A stretch of 64,000 bases of DNA, from NCBI GenBank assembly GCA_905182985.1, contig CAJJDN010000156.1:33046-97045 (forward strand), given 5' to 3'. Source of the DNA: Paramecium sonneborni. Lineage: Eukaryota > Ciliophora > Oligohymenophorea > Peniculida > Parameciidae. Below, in pieces: positions 26,266-38,670 of the stretch. The translations under genes and the position numbers were made by a program. The notes beneath the pieces are model-generated. The model was not told the DNA's origin. It saw nothing but the letters and a program-made list of their open reading frames with translations, and searched no databases. Numbering within the stretch: position 1 is the stretch's first letter; every line of letters starts with the position of its first letter.

Positions 26266-27461
26266 TCATGAAAAGAATTTTTACCATTCTATGTTTTAAA
26301 TATATATATTTACATCTAATTTATTCTCCATTAAAATTAGGAATAAAAACCTTGTATTCTACATACAAATCTCCATGCTAAGATGAAAATTCATGTTATG
26401 GCATTCCTTCCCCTTTTATAATTTGTATTTCTCCAGGCTTAGTGATACCCTCTTTATCAATTCTCACAAAATGATTATCAAGATGTTTGATTTTCTTTTT
26501 GAATCCAAGGAGTGCTTCCTTTAATGAAATTTCGACTTTGCAAAATAAATTGTTTCCTTATCTTTAAAAGAATGAATGAGGAATTTATTCAATTTAAAAG
26601 ACTAGATCAGAGGTGCCTGAATCATTACGTTCATCAGCCATATTTTCATATTTCTAGAATATTAATAAATGATTACAATAGTTTATTTATCCTGAATTCC
26701 TTTTTCTATATATAAACTAATATTATCAGCACCTGGAATAATCTAAGAAATAAATAATATTGAATTACTTTATCTCCTTTACAAAGATGACATTTTTTTT
26801 TAATAATTTTACCTGTACCAAAACATCTTTCACACGTGGCCTAAAATGTTTAAAAGACTATATTGTAAATGAATAGAGTATACATCCAAAACCAACTTAT
26901 TATCTTTTTTAAACACTTCCAACACCTTTACAAGTAGGACAAGTTTCTACAAGATCAGGATCATCAGCTCCAGATCCTCTACAATGAGGGCATAATATTT
27001 ATTTAGTTAAATATATAGGTATCTCTTTGCCATTATAAATGTCTTCTAAAGTGACTCTCACTTTAACTTTCAATTCAGGTCCTTTACGTTCTCCCTATTA
27101 TTCTCTTCCGAAAAATGATCCAAATATATCAAATGGATCATGATGTTACATTCCTTAACTATTTAGACCATCAACTCCTCCTTTATCATATTTTTTTCTT
27201 TATTCTGGATCAGAGAGTACCTCATATGCTAAAATAAAATGATGATATAATATTACCCACGTTGATTTTCGAGAATTTTTCATTCGCATTAGGATCACCT
27301 TAATTTCTATCTGGATGGTATTATTGTGATAGTTTACGATAGGCCTTTTTGATGTCTTAAACAGAAGCATTAGGAGATACTCCAAGAATATCATAATATT
27401 CTCTATGTACAGCACAATATATAGATATTAGAAGTGTAAATAATGTTAGTGATAACTTCAT
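26266..27461 (-). CDS. ER-lumenal DnaJ/Hsp40 (ERdj3/Scj1-like)
   Basis: 355 codons after five introns (28, 26, 26, 23 and 25 nt); length closes exactly and is close to human DNAJB11 (358). Signal peptide [17 protein letters not shown] domain YYDILGVSPNAS...YHPDRN (HPD intact), four CxxCxG-type zinc motifs (CPHCRGSG, CPTCKGVG, CERCFGTG, CHLCKGD), then the substrate-binding domain with GFKKKIKHLDNH and KGEGMP. The full zinc region resembles Scj1, the C-terminal domain ERdj3. It stimulates Hsp70/BiP in the ER. Its ATG overlaps the TGA of the upstream kinase gene (ATGA), so no separate intergenic promoter exists. Confidence 0.93.
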
Positions 27462-28765
27462 TATTTAAATTAATCAAAGATAAAGAGTTTCTCATTAGGA
27501 TCACTTGTTTGATATTCATAACCAACAAACTATTGTTATACATTTGTATCTCTTAACAATTACATATTCTAAGTAATCAATTCAATATTTTCTTCACCCT
27601 CAATTACAATTTAACGTTAATCAAAATTATCATCACTTGGATTTGGAAGGAATGGTGCTGAGAATTATCTATTCTATAATTTAGACCATGGGAAATTCTT
27701 AAACCAAGAATGTAATTTAATTTCATGCCCACCATTATATCCAAATCGATTTGATGGTTTCCGTTATAACAAACAATTTACAAAATCAACAGATTCTACA
27801 CTCCAATTTGGAGGTACTTCACTTGTTTTAATTTAAACTTATCTAGCAAGAATCTAATCACATATTTCTTATCTAGATCTACCAAAATATGGTCTCTATT
27901 TTATAAAATGTCATATTATACTCTGCCTAACATAAACTCATAGGCAATCACCCCTAAAGCATAATAATCAACTGCAAATGTATGATTCTATCTACACATC
28001 CCTACAGGAGCTGATTACTTATTAAATATTATTATATATACCCGTATATCCAGAAAAACCTCTTGTATCACTTGAATTTTCAGGTTTCATTACACGAGCA
28101 ATACCTAAATCAGTTATGTGTACAAGACCCTTTTCATCAAGTACCAGATTCTCTGGTTTAATGTCTCTATGTATAATGTTGTTAGTGTGTAAATACTCTA
28201 AACCTATAAAAATAGAAGCCACAAAAAACTCTTATTATCATCGAATACTATTACTAGTCTGTTCCTCATTAAAATCTTCTCATTCTTCCAATATGAAATC
28301 GCAAATCTCCTCCACACATGTAATCCATTACTAAGTATAAGTTTTCTCGATCCTCAAATGGATAATACATATTGATCAAAAATGTATGTTTAAGTTAACT
28401 TAATAACATACGTTCATTCATCACTGAATGTACACTCTTCTTTATTATCAACTACAGCTTTTGACATCTCTTTCATTGCATATTATTAATTAACTCTTTT
28501 CACTACCTTTCCAAAATCCTCCTATCCCTATCACATATTCAAATGTAAATAATCCTTTAACTATTTATTTTAAATCTGAAATCTTTCGACTTAACACTCC
28601 TCTACCTTCTTTGTTATCTTTTCTAACCTAAGCTGAATCATTTCTTATATGAATTAGCCCTTATGGTATTTTTGCAGACATTGCTATTGCTCTTGCTTTT
28701 ACTGTCAATTAATTCATTTAATCTTTCTATCCCTCACCTATCTATTTCACTTTCTATTATTTCAT
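27458..28765 (-). CDS. STK32/AGC-like kinase with three one-base insertions
   Basis: Paralogue of the kinase at 39984. Recognisable: [91 protein letters not shown], and a C-terminal hydrophobic-motif-like FVGYEY. Introns 26, 24 and 31 nt. Relative to the paralogue there are one-base insertions near 28515 (T run after GGA in the glycine loop), 28430 and 28275 (T run), each shifting frame; together they add three bases. APE is APV. It may be a decaying gene or carry homopolymer errors. In-frame coding continues upstream of the chosen ATG to about 28960. Confidence 0.7.
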
Positions 28766-29148
28766 TAAATTAGTCAATTTAGATAAATCTATTGATGTAT
28801 TCTTGCAATATTATAAACCTCTCTTTAAACTAATCTATCTTAGTGATACTCCTGGACTATATTCTGAAGGACACTTCTATTTCAATAATAGAGTATTAAT
28901 CAGTTTATTATTTGACACTACTTGCCTAACTTATCTTAGAACCTTATTACTATATTATTATTAATTTATAAAAACTTTCAATCATTTTACTCTATTCCTA
29001 TATATATATATTTAAATTTATCCTCAACTAAATTATTTATCACTTTCATTTCAAAATTATTACAACATTCTTAAACAAAAAATATATCTTTAGTTTATAT
29101 AAATTTTATCAATATAATTTGATATTTAATTAATCAGTCATCATTTAA

Positions 29149-30784
29149 TCATTAAAATTATTTTAGCTAGCTCTAATAATTTCTTTTATTTTTTTCCGTC
29201 AGTAATTCAAGTATATTTTATGGTATTTTGTTTAGTTCTTCTATTTATTTTAAGTTTTTATCTGGATTAGACACTATTATATTTCCAACTGTTTATATGT
29301 ATTTATAATGTTCAATTAATTTAGGTATCACTTAAGAATCTACATATATTACTACTTGAGCATTTATTTTTGAATCTTTTTCCACTTCCTACTTATTCAC
29401 AAATTATACAGTATTATCATTAAATATCATCCATTTTCCAAAATGAAAATTGTATATATAAATATAATTATGTCCTTCATAAGCTGATCCAAAATGAATT
29501 ACTATTGAATGAATTTTATATTGATATCTATTTTAATTTTATAAATTATTAATTTTTTATTTTTACTACGAACACTTACTTTCTAACTAGAGTAATTATT
29601 ATTCTAGTTGTTTCTATTTTATTTTTAATATATTTATCAAATCAATAAAAATATTTTCCTTTTCATACAAGTTAATGACATATCTAAGACTATCGAGTCT
29701 TTTTGCTTGTTTATTAATCTCATTTTATAACTAATTGACTGTATTTTATAATTTATCAACTTCTTATTAATTTTAATTTTAATTATTCTTCAGACACATA
29801 TCTAAATTCAGATCTTCATCAATCAAAAATATTTCCTTTGATTTAAATGAATTATCTAAAATTGAAACAAAATTTTTTACTTTTTTAAAATTAAATTCTA
29901 TTAACTGAAATTCTTAAGAATTTTGGCAAATGTATTATTTTATTTTTAAATTCGCTTAATAAAAATTTTGTAGTGTTTTAATGTTTCAATGTAGCATTTA
30001 AATATGCATGATATTCATTTTTTCCAGTTTCATTTACAAAAATGATTTAAAAAAGTTGATTTAATTCCTAATGGCCAAACAATTCTACTTTATATTTAAT
30101 TGATTCCATTAAATGTTTTTAATGTAATCTTCTAATGCATTAATCAAACTTAGTTAATATTAAATTAAATATTTCGACAATATCTTATTGAACTCCAATA
30201 TATTCTTTGTCATCTGACCCAAAACTTAGACTTTTTACAGCAGTTTTTGGATAAATATATTCCAAATTTGATGCTGTCAGTTCTGTAAATAAGGTCTATA
30301 TTTCATATACAAATTTTCCATAACACTAATTTAGTATAAGTTTTGTACATTTGTGGATGTATTGTCACATTCAATTAACAAATTATATATTTAAGGAATC
30401 GAATGGAAAAGTTATAACATTGAATTAATAGTACATGTATTTCCAATATTTTGTATACCAACTATTTGATCTTTCTTTCGTAATTAAGCTTTAAAATAAG
30501 GAATTGATCCAAACAATCTAGCAAAAAATTATTGTTAGTTCTCACCCTGCTTTATTATTTTAATAATAGATATATACTTGTTGAGGTGGAGGAAGTGAAG
30601 GAGGTTGTGGAATTTTATGTTAAGGCTATGGAGGAGGTTGAGAATTATGATTCTCCCCAAATAAATTTGCCTAAAACTACTAGCCATCATTGCAATTGGA
30701 AATTACCCAGCATTGCCTTATGTGAAACTCTCCAAATCCCATTTCTTTATAGAGAGTTAATATATGATCAGGTATTTCTGACAT
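29149..30784 (-). CDS. Ubiquitin-specific protease with N-terminal UBA-like region
   Basis: N-terminal UBA-like segment (MSEIPDHILTLYKEMGF-GEFHIRQCW), a proline/glutamine linker (QPPPQPQHKIPQPPS), a 28-nt intron, then the USP cysteine box GIQNIGNTCTINSMLQLF with the catalytic cysteine. A coiled-coil insert follows, and the histidine box reads YKIHSIVIHFGSAYEGHNY with KWMIFNDNTV. Catalytic Cys and His are present; the usual GHY is GHNY. About 500 residues. It removes ubiquitin from proteins. A second, degenerate USP gene lies directly upstream on the same strand, 36 bp away. Confidence 0.82.
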
Positions 30785-30820
30785 TATATAAATTATTTAT
30801 TATTATTAATTCATTAATCA

Positions 30821-33421
30821 AACTCATCGTTCAATTCTTCATCGAGCTTAGCTTCATTTTATTAATTTAACTTTAAAATCTTCTCATATAGTCGAACATT
30901 TGACTTTTTTAACTTTTATATTAAAGGATAATTTTATATCTGTTCATCTTAATTCATTAATATATTGCTAGCAATCTCTGATAATATACTTTAATATTCT
31001 CCTAATTTTTATATTTAGTCTTCCTTAACATAAACTAAAAAACATCCATACTTACGAGTATCATTTAATACTAAATCTTCACTCACACTTTAAACCTAAC
31101 AATCATTTATTCTAAACCATTTATTCTAACTAAAGTTTTTTATATATAAGTAAAACAAATGGTAATTCTCTCCCTTTTATTCTATTACTGTTGCTTAAAT
31201 ACAATAACTATGTCTTTTATTTTAACTATTCATTTCTAATTACTCCATATTAAACGGAATATATTCATATAGCTTTTTCTCAAGATTTTCATATTCTCTA
31301 TACAAAGAATCTATTGTTTCTTTTTAAACAAAATCTTATTCACTTAAAACTGATTTTACTATATGAAAAGCATTTATTATTTATTAATCTTTTTTATTGA
31401 TAAATATTCATACATTTTTTTATTTCTTTTATAATTTCCTCTTTTGTCTTTTCCTCTAAAATCTTTAAGATTTAATCTAATCTATCTTTCTAAAGTAAAA
31501 ATTCTAAATCAAATTTTTTAGGAAACCAATAGTCAAGATTATTCTCATTATAATTATCCTAGTCATATTTTCTACTGATTTCAAAAACCCAACATTATTT
31601 TTAATTTTATTATTATCCAATTTATGTTAAATTATTCATTTCTTTTAGCAAAGATAATTAAAACAATCTATATTCTTATTCTAATTTTAAGAATGGATGA
31701 CTTTAAAATGTTTAAAATTAATTTACAATTATTGAAACACTTTCTTACTTAGTATCTTAAAAAAATTATTTTAATATGTTGATTTAAATTTCAAATTGTT
31801 TAGCAAAATTTATTTAACCAACATAATTTTATGATTTGTTTAGTTTACTTGCAACATTATATAACTCAGAATTGTTTACAGATTTATCATTAGTTAGAAT
31901 TAAAGAAGCAAACAATTATTATAATAGATTTTAAAAATTGCTCTAATTATATTAAACATTTTTACATTTAAATCTTCTTTATTTTAAATATCCATACTAA
32001 AGATTGCTTCGACTATTTCAGGACATTAAAAAAATAATTGATATATACAATTAAAAGAGCCGGATGATTCACATGTCTTTATTCCTGCAAATGATTAAAG
32101 TTTTCTAAATTCTAATTAATCATTCTAATTTTATTTTTAAACACACTGTATAATTAATTATTTATCTTAGTGTATTGATTTAGTTTCCCATTCTATATTT
32201 TCTATTATTGATAAGTTTTCTTTGATTTAATCAATCTTTTTATTTTAAACATTTATAGTTTCTTTATTAGAATTGGTGTCTTTAATTTATTTTACATCTG
32301 TTATTATTTAGTTTGTATTTATAGGTTTAATTTTATCTTATTCTTATAATTCTGATTATAATAATTTTTCAGCTATTTGCCTTCTACTTTCTGGAATTAG
32401 ATCTTCACTTAAAAATTCTCCTGCATTTATTATAAAGTCTGTTGATTTTTCTATATCCCATTAAAAATATATTAAAATTGAAATTACCATGAGGTCAGAA
32501 CGCTATGTTATATCCTTTAATTGTTTGATATAAGATTTTTGAGTTTAAGTAAGCATAAATTATTTTTTTATAATTAAAATAATATAATATTCATCATTAA
32601 ATTTCATCTAAAATCCAAAATTTATGGAATAACTGATAAATTTTTTTAATAAAAAGTTTTAAAGGTCTATTAGGCTATTTAATACATATGTATTAATCGA
32701 TATTTGATTACTAATTTTTAAAAATATCAATTCTTTTTTATTCTACCTTTTTTTAACTAGCTTCTTCATTTATTTTCAGTTAAAATCTTTTCTTAAACAA
32801 ATCAATTTCATTTTACATCAAAAAGAGCTTTTCATCGAATGATATTTCAAATAGTTCATTCCATTATTTTATTTCTTTATATTAAGAACTAGGTGATGAT
32901 TCAAATAATTGAAAAAATTATTCTTAAAATTAACCTAATGACTTATCAGTTTTAGAAAATATTTTTACTAGTTCTTTTAAAAAATATTATGTTTCTTCAT
33001 TCAATTCTTTAAAAACCATTTTAATACTTTTCATAAAATGATCCTCTTGAACATATTTTAACAGATCATCAATATAAATGATTTCATCATTATCAACCAT
33101 TTTCCCATCTATTATTCTATATTTTCTTGGTTAATCTTCTTGATTTCTTAAAAGAAATACTTTCTCTTCTTTAATATCTAATTTTTTTCTAATAATTCCC
33201 TATTTTTTTTCAATCTCCTTTCTATTCTTTACATTTTTTTTCGCATTTTTTTATTTTGATGGTCCTGTAATAGTGAGTATTTTATAATTAGACATTTCAG
33301 AAATCAACTAATATAATTACAGAGCAAATTCATTTGTAGCAATATATCCTTCATCCTTATATACCATATCATTAATATCATTTTTATTAGGCCTTCCAGA
33401 TTTTATATTATGCTTTGGCAT
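30821..33421 (-). CDS. USP-family-like protein, catalytic motifs degenerate
   Basis: About 850 codons. The long N-terminal part is helical and charged, with a UBA-like patch near DITQRSDLMVISILIYF. A USP-like centre has AGIKTCESSGSFNCIYQLFF-QCPEIV, where the normal GNTCYxNSxxQ spacing is lost. A C-terminal USP-like lobe reads YCIQATVIEQKGENYHLF, NKWFRINDCQV and YGCFLVYVKE, lacking a proper GHY. It probably binds ubiquitin or acts as a pseudoprotease. At least one intron (37 nt or an alternative 19-nt choice near 32690) is needed; exact splice sites are unsure. Start ATG at 33419-33421. Confidence 0.65.
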
Positions 33422-33757
33422 ATTATGAGGTAAAAAAAGAAAATAAATAAAAGACATTAATTCAACTTTTTGTTTTAAATATGTTATGAATTATATTCTA
33501 TTAAGGGACTATAATTGATAAGTCTTTTTAACTATTATAAACTTATAAAGGTTAATGTTAATGTGTTGTTATTATAAATATACATTTCATAAACTCTCTT
33601 TAAATATTGATTCTAAATTAGAGATTGTAGAATGTAAAATCTAATTAAAGTATCCTTTTTAAAATGATAAAAATAATAATAAATTCAATAAAAGAAAAAA
33701 TAACAATTTTTTTAGAGAAGATTAATTATTAATCATAATATTATAATTCAGTTTATA
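33422..33757. other. Divergent spacer
   Basis: 336 bp between divergent genes, strongly AT-rich with no ORF, repeat or RNA-like structure that I can support. It must hold both promoters. Confidence 0.5.
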
Positions 33758-34625
33758 ATGTCCACTTTCTAAGAAAGGTTTAAGGGTAAAACAACAGTAA
33801 TGGGTAGAAATGGTTTAGAATCAGTTCTAAACACTTGTTAATAACCAATCAAAAAAGATTTTGAATGTATAATATCTCTTATTTTAGATTAAAATAGATG
33901 TCCTCAAATTCAACAACCTTTGTAATAATAAGTTAATATTTAACCTGTTTTAACTCAAATTCAATACAATCATTAATAACATCATTAAACTTTATATTAA
34001 CATAACCCTTATATACCAGAGTAATAGATTCAAGATTCTCTATAATATTTGAGTCAATAATAATATTTTCAACCTTCAACTAATTACTAAATTAGATAAA
34101 CAGTCACAGAGCCTCCAAAAAAAATAGAATAAAGATCACAATCAGCAAAATAATAATAGCAATCAATAGATAATTCATAACGGTACAAACCATACACCAT
34201 TAAAGATTATGAAATTATGAAAAAAACTGCAAATGCGAAATTAGGAGGTTTAGGACCTAATGTTAGTGGAGATGAATGGACAAAAGAAAAAGAAAAGGTA
34301 CTAAAGAGATAAGAATTTGCAGAATAAGTTAGGCAATTTAATTCAACTAATATTGTAACAACCAAAAATAAAGAAACTAAACCTCCTGAAATTAATGCAA
34401 GGTATTATTTTAAATATATTAAATAAATAAAGACAAAAAGCCATCGAATTTGCCAGAAATATACCTAAACCTGTTGCCAAAAAAAAGGATGATACCACTA
34501 TGAAGGCTATTTCTAATCAACCTATAAATAATTAAGGAATCAATAAGGATCCTTTTGATGATGAAATAGCTAGACTAGAGAGAGAACATATTAAATATTT
34601 AAACTAATTGGATAAAATGAAATGA
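33758..34625 (+). CDS. JHY/C11orf63-like ciliary protein (putative)
   Basis: 271 codons after introns 33867-33887 (21) and 34402-34432 (31). Glutamine-rich N-terminal half; the conserved core reads RYKPYTIKDYEIMKK, LGGLGPNVSGDEW, then KEKEKVLKRQEFAEQVRQF. PYT(I/L)xDY followed by LGGLGP and an E/K-rich 'EYAxQVR' segment is, from memory, the signature of vertebrate JHY (juvenile hydrocephalus, ciliary axoneme). The end is helical (DEIARLEREHIKYL). In a ciliate a cilium role is natural. The assignment rests on motif memory and needs a profile search. Confidence 0.6.
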
Positions 34626-34876
34626 TTATTCTTTTTAATTATAAAAAGAACAACTTTATATTTGCAACATTTAATTAGTATAATAAAATATTTACAATTC
34701 TATTTAATAATGTTAAATTTCAATTTTATATTCAACTTTATGAAGTAAAGAATTTCAGAAAACTTTTTTATATTCTTCTTTTATTGAATTTGAGATAAAC
34801 ATAATAATATAATGTTTTGTAAATTCATATAGAAATTCATGATATTAGAATACTTCATAACACATTTATTTTTGGG

Positions 34877-37026
34877 TCAATATGTATTATTAAAATTAAA
34901 GTAATAAAATGGCTGTTTTGATTTATAAGATCCTGTTAAATGATGATTCTTTGATTATTAAATGATTTATTTTAAAATACAACAAACAGATTAATTGTAT
35001 CTTGAGAAATAGCATGGTTGTTCGCATTTACGAGAATTCAATATGGCAGAATACCCAAGTGATAAAGCATTCTTATATAGAAATTATAAAATGTTACTTT
35101 AATGTGTTTAATTTTAAAAGTACTACTAGCAATATTATTGCCTTTATTATGTAAATCTAATATAACTAATTCTTATTATCCTTGATCACTAAAAATAAGA
35201 TAAATCTTTACAATTATGGAAATTGTTATTAGTAAATATTAGGTTCATCTACTTACATATTTTCAGATTAGGAAGGAACAATATTAATAATTTTATCAAA
35301 ATAATCTATATCTTAACTATAAAGTTCGAAGAAATCTAATAAGGTCTTACCAATTTCTTCATTATCAGTTTCACGTACACGTTTAATTTATAGTAAAGCT
35401 AAAATCATTGTGAGAATACAATAACTATTTAAACCACCCTTATAACATAAATATGAGATACTTAATAAGCATTTAATAGATTAATAGATTTAAAGTAAAA
35501 CTTTAAAATTACAGCAAGACTTTTAAACTATTTAAATTCTTTTTAAAATTCAATCATAGAATTAGAAGTCTTTCTACCAGAATGATCATTTTTGCTAATT
35601 GTAATATCAATATGTTTATTTTAAAATTCTTAAGAGAATTACATTTTTAAAACAGGTTTTTTAGCATTTTCAATAACTTTCACATCATTAATAAATCCTT
35701 GTATCTAAAATTATATATTATGATACTTTGAATTATTCAGCAATTTTATAGAGAGAAATTCTCTCTTATTCATTAGTTTCAATAACTATGTCAATATCAG
35801 AATCTAATAAATTTAGACCAGTTTAACAAGAACCATATAAGAAAACACGAGATTTAGTATAAACTGATTAAACAATCTAATAAATAAATGAGTAAAAGTT
35901 TATACTTCATCAACAATTTATACTATTTTATAAATGATAGGTCTTTATTCTTCTAATTATTTATTCAATTCTTAAGAGAATGTATTGATTTCAAATGATA
36001 ATTACCTAAATATATTATAAACATACTTAATAATATCATCAAAAAGAGTTTTATGTTAATGAAGAGTAACAAGTGTATCAGATATTAATTAATCATAAAA
36101 TGGTTAATTGAGATAATTGTGTTCTGGAATTTATGATTCTGAGTCTTTCTTTTCTTTATTTTCAGTTTAAGTTCCTTAATTATTAAATACTTTTGATATT
36201 TTCTAAAATATTTCATTAAATTCTTCATAATTAGTTGATTTTTATGAATTCTAATTATTTTCTATTAAATCTTCTTGCTTTCTTTTTCTATTTGGAGATT
36301 TATGGAATTGTAGTCCTTCTTCTTATTGAATCAAAATTTTAGTTTCTTAATTACAAGCAACATCAAAAGGTGTTTTATTTTGTTAATTTTTTTTTTTAAA
36401 TAGAGTTTCTTTTTAACAAATACTTTTTATTATTTATAAATTTCCTAAACGAGATGCTACATGTAAAGCTGTATCACCATTTTCATCTTATCCAGAAGCA
36501 CCATATTATTCTATTATCTTTTAAGCAGTTTTGAAATTTCCTTTATTTAAAGATTTAATTAAATGTTAAGGCTTTTCAAGTTAAGTTACTTGAAGCAATG
36601 TTTCCACAATATCCCAATTATCTTATTCAGATTATATTGCAATATCAAGTGCAATTTTAAATTATTTATTATTTAAAAATTTCTCTTTGTATTTTATGAT
36701 TTCATTTAATATGCTAATTTTACCACTTCTTGCTGCTTATATCAAAGCAGTATTCCCATTATTATCTTTATAATTAAAATCAATTTATTATCTTATATTT
36801 TTAAATAACATTTACTTTAATATTTATTGAATGCATTATAAATGATCTTCACTATCTCTTGTATATTAAATACATTCAACTAAAGCTTATGAAAAATTAA
36901 TTTATGATTATTAATTTACACGTATATAATCCTCCAAATCAACATAATTGCCTAAAATCACAATATAATAATACCTTAATTTGTATATTCCACTATTTTT
37001 TATTAATGAATAGATTATTATTGCAT
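34877..37026 (-). CDS. Ankyrin-repeat plus Trf4-type terminal nucleotidyltransferase
   Basis: About 670 codons with at least five introns (22-26 nt). The N-terminal half has ankyrin repeats (DNNGNTALIQAARSG, DENGDTALHVASRLG, NKTPFDVACNQE). The C-terminal half is a Pol-beta-type nucleotidyltransferase: SRVFLYGSCQTGLNLL, catalytic DSDIDIVIE, then DITISKND, NSMIEFQKEFKQFKSL and, after an intron, GGLNSYCILTMILALLQ (the PAP-associated domain), matching Trf4/TENT enzymes that add A or U tails to RNA. The two catalytic aspartates are visible. The ankyrin fusion is unusual for this enzyme class and suggests protein-directed recruitment. Confidence 0.83.
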
Positions 37027-37478
37027 ATTCTAATTTTTAATAATTTAATTATTACTTAAACAAAATGAATTCATAATAATTAATCACTAATTCCAGATAC
37101 AATATAATTTAGAAATCTTTAACTATGATAATAAAAATAAGTAAAAAATAAAAAACAAAAACAGATTTATCAAAAATATAGATTGAATCATTATTTTTCA
37201 ATTGATTCTTACTAAATAAGAACCATTTAAAAATATATTGAATAATTCAAATAACTTTCTTTTTTTCACTCTTCCTACTAAGATAGATAAAAAAAGAAAT
37301 AGAAAATTAATTTTTAATTAGTTTTATTAATTTTATTCTAAGAGACTTTTAAAATTTGGATTGATAATTCTTTAACCAAAAGAAAGCAAGAAACTTTGCT
37401 GATATGAATTCATATTTATTTTATTTGAGCAATACAATTATGTTAATTAAATATACTTTTTGTTTGACAATATTCATA
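37027..37478. other. Spacer without recognisable gene
   Basis: About 450 bp, AT-rich, between two minus-strand genes. Short TGA-free frames only; nothing supportable. Confidence 0.45.
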
Positions 37479-37844
37479 TCAGAGATTAGTTTGAGATTTC
37501 CACACCTTAATTTGTAATGCATCTATTAAAATTTAAGTCGTAGAACTTATATGTAAAATATGATTAGAATTATTTAATAAATTACTAATTGCAAATATTT
37601 CTTAATTTCTTATTGAATTCTTTACTTCTAATGTATTATTAATATTTTCTTTTATTGAAACTCTTCTCATTGTAAATTTTTTGAATAATTGAATAGACTC
37701 ATAACTAGTAGTTCTACACAATGTGAAATCAGATTATTTAGATTATGTATATGTACAAAGAATTTAGATGGTTTTTATTTAATTTTTAATTGATAATTAT
37801 TTTTTGATATATCTACAATACTATTATCTATTTGAAAAAATCAT
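37479..37844 (-). CDS. Small hypothetical protein
   Basis: 121 codons, no intron, clean ATG to TGA. Reads MIFSNRQQYCRYIKKQL, then DFTLCRTTSYESIQLFKKF, TMRRVSIKENINNTLEV and ISSTTQILIDALQIKVW. Serine/threonine-rich, mixed charge, no domain. Protein-like composition supports it, but AT-rich DNA gives such ORFs occasionally. Divergent from the PB1/CUE gene, 123 bp apart. Confidence 0.45.
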
Positions 37845-37967
37845 AAATATAACAACATATTAAATAATTGTTATTGTGAATTACAATAAAATTTCCAATA
37901 AATTCTATTGTAATATAAAATTAGAGAATACTAATGACACTAATATTTATAAAAATAATAAAAGAAA

Positions 37968-38626
37968 ATGTTAAATATCAAAATCGTGTATCAAAGAAAA
38001 GTGCACAAATTACCACCAAAGATTAAATCATATTAAGAAATTGTTGAGGCCATAATGAGCTTATATCCTTAGATAAAAAAAGTTTATTTATATGCTATCA
38101 TCAAACCTTGTAGATATTTAAAATATTCTTAGCTGATCCTAATGGAGCTGAAGAGATTACTTGTGAATTAGCTTTAAACTATTTAAAGAAGATGTACAAT
38201 TAAATGGGATGGCCAACAATTAAATTACTAGTTTTAGAGAATTAAAATGATCAAAATCAACTTAGAAATTCAATAGATTTACTTAATCAAAGTTAAATGA
38301 TTCTAGATAAATCAAACTATTTAGATAAATCTAATATTAACAAGTAAATTAAATTATTTAATACTAGAACAACATAAAAATAGGTAAATGATTATAGATA
38401 GGATGAGAAATTAAAATAAATTCTCGTATAAATAATTGATGAGCGTCTTAGATTTTATAATCTATTAGGATCATCTAATAATGAAAATGAAATGATTGTT
38501 AAAGCCAAGAGATTATCAGAAGTTTTTAATTAATATTCTTATGATTGGATATTAGAATTTGTTAAATAATAAGGACCTTGTTCATCATATGAAAAATTAG
38601 TATCATTGTTGACTGAGAATTAATGA
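37968..38626 (+). CDS. PB1/CUE protein, FW-less paralogue of NBR1-like gene
   Basis: 211 codons after a 23-nt intron (38110-38132). N-terminus MLNIKIVYQRKVHKLP...YLYAIIKP is PB1-like and aligns with the NBR1-like gene at 7633 (MSNIRFVFKKKVHKTH...YLFAIINL). Shared downstream blocks are W(A/P)(S/T)IKLLV, then EKLKQILVQIIDERLR against EKLKQMITDIVDQRIR. The C-terminus EVFNQYSYDWILEFVKQQ aligns with the CUE-like end of the larger protein. The FW domain between them is absent. It could be a competing or regulatory partner binding the same PB1 and ubiquitin-type ligands; that is inference. Confidence 0.7.
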
Positions 38627-38670
38627 ATATTTGATTTATATATTAAATAAATTAAAAAAAAGATTTAAAA

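Noticed and set aside
30532..30870. Plus-strand ORF of 112 codons
   Set aside because: Antisense to the UBA/proline region of the USP gene, whose homology is clear on the minus strand.
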